Part shown: positions 1-4,253 of the stretch, in pieces
How positions within the stretch are numbered: position 1 is the first letter of the stretch
How the letters are laid out: the number at the start of each line of letters is the position of its first letter
From: Chloroflexota bacterium
GTDB lineage: Bacteria; Chloroflexota; Dehalococcoidia; GIF9; AB-539-J10
Assembly (NCBI GenBank): GCA_030670425.1
Contig: DAOVBS010000034.1
Span: forward strand, 1 to 6,539
Direction: 5' to 3'
Length of the DNA stretch: 6,539 nt
The notes under the pieces: model-generated
The model's database searches: none
Told to the model about the DNA's origin: nothing
Seen by the model: only the letters and a program-made list of their open reading frames with translations
Program-made: the position numbers and the translations under genes

Positions 1-55
1 CGAAACCGATAGCAGCTAGAAGGAAAATTCCAATATAACCGAAATTCCCTAGCAA
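1..55 (-). CDS. nuoA: Start of a membrane protein gene, probably NADH-quinone oxidoreductase subunit A (5' end only)
   Basis: Only the first 18 codons are in the window. They read MLGNFGYIGIFLLAAIGF, a short polar start running straight into a hydrophobic helix. This resembles the first transmembrane segment of NuoA/NdhC, the small three-helix subunit of respiratory complex I, whose N-termini often contain a YIGIF-like stretch. I chose the TTG at 55-53 because AGGAGG (67-62) lies 6 nt upstream. The ATG at 59-57 is in another frame, sits only 2 nt after that site and gives a non-hydrophobic peptide. A well-placed promoter lies just upstream (78-106), so this looks like the first gene of an operon running off the left edge. 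That it is a real gene start is fairly secure. The NuoA identity rests on 18 residues and could be wrong; another small membrane protein is possible. Confidence 0.55.
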   Translation of the reverse strand, partial: MLGNFGYIGIFLLAAIGF

Positions 56-61
56 GCATCC

Positions 62-67
62 CCTCCT
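62..67 (-). promoter_or_regulatory. Ribosome binding site deciding the TTG start of the nuoA-like gene
   Basis: The minus strand reads AAAAGGAGGGGATGC and then TTG. AGGAGG is a full match to the anti-Shine-Dalgarno consensus. It leaves a 6-nt spacer to the TTG but only 2 nt to the out-of-frame ATG, so it supports the TTG start. Confidence 0.7.
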
Positions 68-77
68 TTTCCGCCGT

Positions 78-106
78 AATATAACACATGTTTCGTCGTA
101 AATCAA
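78..106 (-). promoter_or_regulatory. Sigma70-type promoter for the nuoA-like gene
   Basis: On the minus strand a -35 box TTGATT (106-101) is followed by exactly 17 nt and a -10 box TATATT (83-78). These match the TTGACA/TATAAT consensus at 4 of 6 and 5 of 6 positions. Transcription would start near 71, leaving a leader of about 15 nt that holds just the Shine-Dalgarno site before the TTG start. A perfect TATAAT also occurs at 150-145 on the same strand but has no recognisable -35 box at 16-19 nt, so it is at best a second, weaker start. Confidence 0.6.
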
Positions 107-116
107 GTGCATGCAG

Positions 117-129
117 GCATTTAAAATGC
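117..129. repeat. Small perfect inverted repeat upstream of the promoter
   Basis: GCATTT-A-AAATGC is a perfect 6-bp inverted repeat around one central base. It lies 10 bp upstream of the -35 box, and another self-complementary octamer, TGCATGCA, sits between them (108-115). A position just upstream of a promoter would suit an activator or repressor site, but AT-rich palindromes of this size arise by chance and no known operator is recognised. Confidence 0.3.
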
Positions 130-408
130 AATGTCATGGTACATATTATACAGTTGGGGATGTGGATGGAGCCTCAGTAACATAGGATAAATGGGTGCCC
201 AGCCTCTTTGTAGCCGACTCTTCACTGTGGACAGCTCCGGCGCGACAACTCGCCTAGCAGAGACACATGCGGGTGAGAATCTGGTGGACCGAGTGAGGAC
301 ATCGTTCTATGTCAGATGCATCTTGAGCGGTGATTGAAAGGCAACGGTGGCTGCCTCGGTTTCGCCACGCCAAATATTCCAATATCAAACACATGGAAAG
401 CGCTCGTC

Positions 409-1170
409 TTATTCTACTTCAGCTTCCGCCCTCGGGGAAAAGATGGGCACTCTTTTTATCCGCGCCAGCCTTGCCAGCAAGTAGCCCAGCCCATATAAGA
501 CGACGATCGGAGCAGCAACGAGGCTCTGATTGACAGGGTCGAAGGTGGGGGTAATGATAGCGCCGAGAATGAAAGCCATGACAAAAGCATACTTCCACTT
601 CCTGGCGATCCATTGAGGTGAAACCACGCCGATCTTGCTCAGGAAGAACATCACCAGCGGGATCTCGAACACCACCCCGAGCCAGAAGAGAAGTCTGGTG
701 ACGACGGAGACATAATCACCGACTGTCCACCATGGCAGTATATCGCCGCCGACAAAGCCGGGAAACTGATAGTACAGGAACCTGAGCGCTGGGGGCAAGA
801 GTATAAAGTAGCAAAAGACGACCCCACTTGCAAAAAGAACGATGACCGCAGGCAATAGCGTATAGAGATACCCTTTCTCTCTACGAGTAAGCGCTGGTCT
901 GATGAACATTACAAACTGATAGGTAAGGAAAGGCATTGACAGGGCGAGGCCGCCGTAGAGACACACCCTCATATAACTCCCCAGCAACCCGGTTACAGTG
1001 GTGTAGTACAGGTCAATGCCGGAGACTGGGTTTGTTAAGAAATCGAAGATATAGCGTGCGAAGGGGAAACAAATACCGATACATACGGCGACAACAATCA
1101 AACTCGTGATCAGGCGTCCCCGTAACTCTTGCAGGTGACCTAAGACGGTAAGCTTCTTCTCCTCTCCCAT
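409..1170 (-). CDS. tatC: Sec-independent protein translocase subunit TatC
   Basis: TatC is the polytopic inner-membrane receptor that, with TatB, recognises twin-arginine signal peptides and recruits TatA for export of folded proteins. The 253-residue product has the usual length and six hydrophobic segments (about 21-39, 67-90, 102-124, 156-178, 195-208, 214-234). Family hallmarks are present: the cytoplasmic HLQELRGRL motif at 12-20 that contacts signal peptides, RPALTRREK at 91-99 with its conserved Glu, the FEIP motif with Glu169 in helix 4, and ITPTFD ending at Asp211. The LYE motif of many TatC proteins reads LYG here (225-227). The ATG start follows a G-rich run (GGGGGGGTG) about 11 nt upstream, a rather distant Shine-Dalgarno site. 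It lies 34 nt after tatB and is probably the last gene of the formate dehydrogenase-tat operon. Confidence 0.96.
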   Translation of the reverse strand: MGEEKKLTVLGHLQELRGRLITSLIVVAVCIGICFPFARYIFDFLTNPVSGIDLYYTTVTGLLGSYMRVCLYGGLALSMPFLTYQFVMFIRPALTRREKGYLYTLLPAVIVLFASGVVFCYFILLPPALRFLYYQFPGFVGGDILPWWTVGDYVSVVTRLLFWLGVVFEIPLVMFFLSKIGVVSPQWIARKWKYAFVMAFILGAIITPTFDPVNQSLVAAPIVVLYGLGYLLARLARIKRVPIFSPRAEAEVE

Positions 1171-1204
1171 CGGCTATACGACACCCCCCCAACCAGCAAC
1201 CGTG

Positions 1205-1534
1205 CTATGACTGGCGGTTCAGCTCCCTGCCCTCCTCCTCGGGACTCTCATCTTCATTGTGAGGAGTGCTCTCTGTTTCCTTCGTTAGCGACGATTTGAG
1301 GTCAGAAGCCGCCTTCTTAAGGGAATCCAGCGGGTTGTCACCTTTGTTGTAAGGAGTACCCTCCACTTCCTTAGCCAGCGTGGATGTCAGGTCAAAGGAG
1401 GCTCTCCTCAGGCTACGATATAATGTTCCCAATCTTGCCGCAATCTCCGGCAGCCTTCTCGGCCCCAATAGCGCCAAGATGACAACAAGTATTAAAAGGA
1501 CTTCCCAGAAACCTATACCTAAGAACCCATCCAT
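1205..1534 (-). CDS. tatB: Twin-arginine translocase subunit, TatB-like
   Basis: This is a small single-span Tat protein of 109 residues that would pair with TatC in the signal-peptide receptor complex. After MDGFLGIGFWE comes a transmembrane helix (about 10-23), then the hinge LGPRRLPE (23-30), then an amphipathic helix and a charged tail. The membrane-buried Glu11 and the GPRRLP hinge are typical of TatB rather than TatA, whose hinge usually starts with FG. Residues 39-68 and 69-98 are a tandem duplication (see the repeat entry). I chose the ATG at 1534 because GAGGGGG lies 8 nt upstream. A TTG six codons earlier is possible but lacks a ribosome site. The gap to tatA is 84 nt, the largest in the cluster. 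In bacteria with two TatA-like proteins the TatA/TatB labels are not always functionally secure. Confidence 0.9.
   Translation of the reverse strand: MDGFLGIGFWEVLLILVVILALLGPRRLPEIAARLGTLYRSLRRASFDLTSTLAKEVEGTPYNKGDNPLDSLKKAASDLKSSLTKETESTPHNEDESPEEEGRELNRQS
1241..1420 (-). repeat. Tandem 90-bp (30-residue) duplication inside tatB
   Basis: Residues 39-68 (bases 1331-1420) and 69-98 (bases 1241-1330) align end to end without gaps and are identical at 14 of 30 positions. The shared skeleton is SL(R/K)(R/K)A, DLxSxL, KE, E, TP, N and a closing P. By my hand count the DNA matches at 55 of 90 positions, so this looks like an old in-frame duplication that has diverged, not a recent copying event. 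It spans the second half of the amphipathic helix and the start of the tail. Confidence 0.8.
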
Positions 1535-1539
1535 CACCA

Positions 1540-1546
1540 CCCCCTC
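1540..1546 (-). promoter_or_regulatory. Ribosome binding site of tatB
   Basis: The minus strand reads GAGGGGGTGGTG and then ATG. GAGG ends 8 nt before the ATG at 1534 and supports that start over the upstream in-frame TTG at 1552. Confidence 0.6.
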
Positions 1547-1555
1547 AGCCAATCC

Positions 1556-1611
1556 TTATGGGGACAGAACGCCATCTCCTCTCAATTGCAAATGCAGAAT
1601 AAGGGGACAAG
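1556..1611. repeat. Two short GGGGACA direct repeats in the tatA-tatB gap
   Basis: On the plus strand TTATGGGGACAG (1556-1567) and AATAAGGGGACAAG (1598-1611) share TA(t/a)GGGGACA, 42 bp apart, within the 84-nt gap between tatA and tatB. Similar GGGGACA words occur near REP-associated (Y1-type) transposon ends in many bacteria, so this may be the trace of a small repeat element. Chance is also plausible at this length. Confidence 0.3.
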
Positions 1612-1618
1612 CAAGGGG

Positions 1619-1834
1619 CTAACTTTTCTGTTCGTCGTCTTTATCTTTCTCGCCTGCTGTATCTTTTTCTTTCTTGGACAAGTCTGTGTCCACATCTTCA
1701 CCCGCCGCCGCCCTGCGGAAGCTGCGGACACCCTTGCCGAGAGCGCCCAGTGCATTGGGCAGCCTCCCCACACCAAAGATGATCAAGACAACTGCCACTA
1801 TGGCAACGATCTCCCATGGTCCCAAGTGTGGCAT
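1619..1834 (-). CDS. tatA: Twin-arginine translocase subunit TatA
   Basis: TatA is the pore-forming or membrane-weakening component that oligomerises at TatBC when a folded substrate is bound. The 71-residue product has the family layout: a short outer N-terminus, one transmembrane helix (about 7-20), the FG hinge (Phe20-Gly21) followed by VGRLPNALGALGKGVRSF, an amphipathic helix to about residue 42, and a highly charged Lys/Asp/Glu tail. The FG hinge and the GALGKG segment mark it as TatA rather than TatB, although position 8 is Glu where E. coli TatA has Gln. The ATG start has AGGAGG (1845-1840) 5 nt upstream, the best ribosome site in the tat group, in keeping with TatA being needed in excess. 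It starts 32 nt after fdhE. Confidence 0.94.
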   Translation of the reverse strand: MPHLGPWEIVAIVAVVLIIFGVGRLPNALGALGKGVRSFRRAAAGEDVDTDLSKKEKDTAGEKDKDDEQKS

Positions 1835-1839
1835 ACTCC

Positions 1840-1845
1840 CCTCCT
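1840..1845 (-). promoter_or_regulatory. Strong ribosome binding site of tatA
   Basis: The minus strand reads GGAGGAGGGGAGT and then ATG. AGGAGG is a full consensus match with a 5-nt spacer, and it is stronger than the sites before fdhE, tatB or tatC. Confidence 0.65.
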
Positions 1846-1850
1846 CCAGA

Positions 1851-1862
1851 CCCTCTAGAGGG
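1851..1862. repeat. Perfect 12-bp palindrome between fdhE and tatA
   Basis: CCCTCTAGAGGG is fully self-complementary, and two more flanking positions on each side pair after one mismatch. It fills most of the 32-nt fdhE-tatA gap, immediately upstream of the tatA ribosome site. With no loop and no T tract it is not a terminator. It could be a protein-binding site or a weak RNA structure affecting tatA translation, or chance. Confidence 0.35.
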
Positions 1863-1866
1863 CCTC

Positions 1867-2685
1867 TTAGCTATTATTCGTTGTGGCCAATTCTCCAGCC
1901 TTGTACCCCAACTCGCAAGCTTGTCTATCCAGGTCTAGTGTACTTATCCATTCCAAAGGAATCAATACCTCGGATTGTGAATGACGCAAATCAATGCCCT
2001 TGATGTAGCCCTTGCATTCTTCACAGACATAGAGGCGATACAGACCCTGAGCATCGGGGAAATAGCCCAGACTCCCCTGCTCTTTGGTCCCGCAGAAGGG
2101 ACACTGCAATCGCTGAAAGCGCCACTCTGCATCGCAGCGGGCACAGACCAGCCATCTAGCACCCCCCTCTCCCCTTAGAACGGCTAGATTTGGCGCGCTG
2201 CCGCATATGGGGCAATACCCCCGCCGCCATAGGCTCTGGTCAACATAAGGCAGCAATGCCTCTGCCTGCGCGGCCAAGAAGGGCTTCAAAGCGGTGTGGA
2301 GGGCAACAAGCAGAGGTTCCTCCTCATCCCCGTCTGACATCGGTTCCCCTTCGTACCACGCTCTGGCCATCTCCTGCAAAGGTATGGTGCTTGGCGAGGG
2401 GCCCAAGGAGAAATACTCGCCAATAACTGAGAGAGCCTCAGCAAATAGGCTATCTATCTTCCCCCAGTCAAGCTGCATTTCATCGAAGGCCAGCACGGGC
2501 GTGCCGCGGCGCAACCGCTCTGATATCGCCTCTGCAGGTAAGTGAGGTCTATCGAAGGATATAGTTGATTTGGCCTCGGCCTGAATACGCATCAGCCGGG
2601 CATACAGTTCGATAGGGCCAGGTAGAGAGTCCTTGTGCCATTGGTCCAAAGTCTCAAGCACTCGCTTGTCGGTCTCCCTACCCAT
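1867..2685 (-). CDS. fdhE: Formate dehydrogenase accessory protein FdhE
   Basis: FdhE is a cytoplasmic accessory protein, rubredoxin-like in E. coli, needed for activity of membrane-bound formate dehydrogenases. It binds the catalytic subunit before Tat export. The 272-residue product has a variable, largely helical N-terminal half and a C-terminal metal-binding part. This carries four CxxC pairs in the order expected of the family: C158/C161 (CPIC), C181/C184 (CARC), C195/C198 (CPFC) and C221/C224 (CEEC). It is somewhat shorter than E. coli FdhE. I start it at the ATG at 2685. An in-frame GTG at 2700 and a TTG between them would add at most five residues, and none has a clear Shine-Dalgarno site, so the start is uncertain by a few codons. 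It lies between the structural genes and the tat genes, 36 nt after the gamma subunit. Confidence 0.93.
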   Translation of the reverse strand: MGRETDKRVLETLDQWHKDSLPGPIELYARLMRIQAEAKSTISFDRPHLPAEAISERLRRGTPVLAFDEMQLDWGKIDSLFAEALSVIGEYFSLGPSPSTIPLQEMARAWYEGEPMSDGDEEEPLLVALHTALKPFLAAQAEALLPYVDQSLWRRGYCPICGSAPNLAVLRGEGGARWLVCARCDAEWRFQRLQCPFCGTKEQGSLGYFPDAQGLYRLYVCEECKGYIKGIDLRHSQSEVLIPLEWISTLDLDRQACELGYKAGELATTNNS

Positions 2686-2721
2686 CACCAACCCACCCAC
2701 ATATCAATATGTTTAGGAACC

Positions 2722-3429
2722 CTACTCCTTTGTGACCTTATCGTACCACTTCTTGTGATGCGACTCAGCGTATTTGGCAGACACCTTTCCTCCCCACATC
2801 GACCAGAAGATTCCTCGCATCTTGGGGTGGAAAGCAGAAAGATAGACATGAACCAACCCGAAAGTCAACAAGGCAATAAAGCCAACGTCATGGAAAAAGG
2901 CACTCCACATGAAGGCGCCGCTGGGGATGATGCCTTTGAAGAACCACATCAACGCCCCGGTAAGAATCATTAACGCCCCTGCGCCAAGGACAGTCAACCA
3001 CCAGAGCTTCTGTCCAGTATTCATGTGGTCCTGAGGCGGCATCGTATCCTCTCCACCCAGCATATAGTAGGAAGGTGCTGCCTGCAGCCATCCTATGTCA
3101 TCTCGCCCCCATTTGAAAGCCTCCCTCACTGCGCTCAGGGCGCTCCTTGGACTCGTTACGAAATAGAGGGCAGCCCAGCCAACCATGACCACGGCAGCAA
3201 TGCGGTGAAAGAGGCCACTCCACCCACCAACAGCAGCACCGCTAAACTGTGGCACAAAAAAGAGAAGCCCTGTGATGAAAAGCACTATCCAGGCAACTGC
3301 GTTTACCCAGTGAAGGATACGAACCGGCCTGGAGTACCGCTCGACCACGTCCTCCCCAGGAACTGGTGGGGCACCAAAGATATAGTGGAGAATGGGAGTC
3401 GACTTCGGCTTACGTTCGACCGTTTCCAT
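2722..3429 (-). CDS. Formate dehydrogenase gamma subunit, cytochrome b556
   Basis: This is the integral membrane subunit (FdnI/FdoI family). It takes electrons from the beta subunit through two b-type haems and passes them to quinone. The 235-residue product has four hydrophobic spans (about 42-60, 75-92, 145-163, 178-198). Histidines fall where FdnI places its haem ligands: H40 (RILHW), H75 (LFHRIA), H180 (FFHD) and H194 (LVHVYLS). The NTGQKLWW stretch (137-144) matches the FdnI NAGQK loop, and the C-terminus MWGGKVS...HHKKWYDKV parallels the FdnI tail. It has a roughly 20-residue N-terminal extension over FdnI. The ATG at 3429 is preferred because AGGAGG (3441-3436) is 6 nt upstream; a GTG five codons earlier overlaps that site. 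Only one base separates it from the beta stop, so translational coupling is likely. Confidence 0.94.
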   Translation of the reverse strand: METVERKPKSTPILHYIFGAPPVPGEDVVERYSRPVRILHWVNAVAWIVLFITGLLFFVPQFSGAAVGGWSGLFHRIAAVVMVGWAALYFVTSPRSALSAVREAFKWGRDDIGWLQAAPSYYMLGGEDTMPPQDHMNTGQKLWWLTVLGAGALMILTGALMWFFKGIIPSGAFMWSAFFHDVGFIALLTFGLVHVYLSAFHPKMRGIFWSMWGGKVSAKYAESHHKKWYDKVTKE

Positions 3430-3430
3430 A

Positions 3431-4234
3431 TCACTCCTCCTCACTGTTGATTTTGATTTTTCTGCGGGCGATAACGTAGTTCAGCCCTAGCCCTAGTGCG
3501 ACGAGGCCAGCTAGACCCCAACCTACGGGTTGGAGAACGTCCTGCCACACAGTGGCAGCTACGGGTATTTGCGGATTCGCCGGGAGACCATAGACCTCTG
3601 GCGTGTCATCGAGTACATATAGTACGTGCAACCCATTCAACTCTTTCTCACCATACAGGTAGGCATTGGGGTAAGTTGACTTGAGACTGGCTACCCTTGC
3701 CTGCCCATCCGCCAACAGGTCGCTTCGGTCACCGTATGTCAGAGCTCCCGTCGGACAGGTTTTGACGCAAGCTGGCTCTTCCCCATTAGTGATACGGTCC
3801 TCACACAAAATACACTTGCTCATTGTGCGCACACCGTGCACTGTACCAGCTCCTCCACCGCCACTGCGGGGCACGTCGAACGGGCAAGCTTCCACACAGT
3901 AGCCGCAACCGGTACACAACTCCCTCTTGTAGGCGACAAAACCCAGCTCGTGGTGATAGAGAGCTTTGGTAGGACAGACTTCAACGCAAGCCGCATCGGT
4001 GCAGTGCATGCACGCACGCCTGGCGAAGAGCCAGCGAAGATTCTCAGGGGTATCGCCTATCTCGGTGAACCTCATTTTCAACCAGGTGTTCGCCGATAGG
4101 TCGGGGGGGTTCTCATAAGTCCCCCGGTTGGTGGTCAGTTCCCCTGGGAGATCGTTCCACTGCTTGCAGGCAACCTGACAACCGCGGCAGGCCGTGCATT
4201 TGGTCGCATCATATAAAATCGCTTTGTCTGCCAT
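3431..4234 (-). CDS. Formate dehydrogenase beta subunit, four [4Fe-4S] clusters
   Basis: This is the electron-transfer subunit (FdnH/FdoH-like) linking the molybdenum subunit to cytochrome b. Sixteen cysteines form four cluster motifs: C13/16/19/23, C75/78/83/87, C107/110/113/117 and C141/144/156/160. A single C-terminal transmembrane helix (about 237-256) ends in a positively charged segment and an acidic tail, as in FdnH, and would anchor it beside the gamma subunit. There is no signal peptide, as expected for a subunit carried through Tat by its alpha partner. At 267 residues it is somewhat shorter than E. coli FdnH. A glycine-rich insert, SGGGGAG (124-130), lies between the third and fourth cluster motifs. 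AAGGAG (4244-4239) is 4 nt before the ATG, and the gap to the alpha gene is 19 nt. Confidence 0.95.
   Translation of the reverse strand: MADKAILYDATKCTACRGCQVACKQWNDLPGELTTNRGTYENPPDLSANTWLKMRFTEIGDTPENLRWLFARRACMHCTDAACVEVCPTKALYHHELGFVAYKRELCTGCGYCVEACPFDVPRSGGGGAGTVHGVRTMSKCILCEDRITNGEEPACVKTCPTGALTYGDRSDLLADGQARVASLKSTYPNAYLYGEKELNGLHVLYVLDDTPEVYGLPANPQIPVAATVWQDVLQPVGWGLAGLVALGLGLNYVIARRKIKINSEEE
3436..3441 (-). promoter_or_regulatory. Ribosome binding site of the gamma subunit, inside the end of the beta gene
   Basis: AGGAGG is formed by the last Glu codons of the beta subunit (…AGTGAGGAGGAG, then TGA). It sits 6 nt before the gamma ATG, with the stop codon within the spacer. This fixes the gamma start and implies coupled translation of the two subunits. 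Confidence 0.7.
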
Positions 4235-4253
4235 GTCACTCCTTCCAGTTCAG

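Larger units (their letters stand above)
56..408. other. Intergenic region between tatC and the nuoA-like gene
   Basis: This 353-nt stretch separates the end of tatC from the start of the nuoA-like gene. I find no credible protein gene in it on either strand: the ATGs open only into very short frames, and the longer frame from about 330 on the plus strand merely runs into tatC in antisense. I see no tRNA or other RNA gene. The half nearest the left edge is AT-rich and holds the promoter and palindromes listed separately. There is no convincing rho-independent terminator after tatC. The best candidate is a 5-bp stem at 340-355 that includes one G-U pair, followed by only three U residues. Read-through into the next operon is therefore possible. 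Confidence 0.7.

Noticed and set aside
340..355. Possible rho-independent terminator after tatC
   Set aside because: On the coding strand GGCAG-CCACCG-TTGCC forms only a 5-bp stem with one G-U pair, followed by three T residues and then mixed sequence. That is too weak to call a terminator.
374..386. AT-rich inverted repeat ATATT-CC-AATAT downstream of tatC
   Set aside because: The stem is five A/T pairs with a 2-nt loop and no flanking signal. It is expected by chance in AT-rich DNA.
330..533. Plus-strand 67-residue frame starting in the intergenic region
   Set aside because: It runs mostly antisense into tatC, has no good ribosome site and has an Arg/Ser/Pro-rich composition typical of spurious frames.
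1586..1858. Plus-strand 90-residue frame with a very hydrophobic N-terminal stretch, like a small membrane protein
   Set aside because: It is the antisense of tatA. The hydrophobic run is simply the complement of the Lys/Glu/Asp-rich tatA tail (AAG/GAA codons read as CTT/TTC), and it has no independent support.
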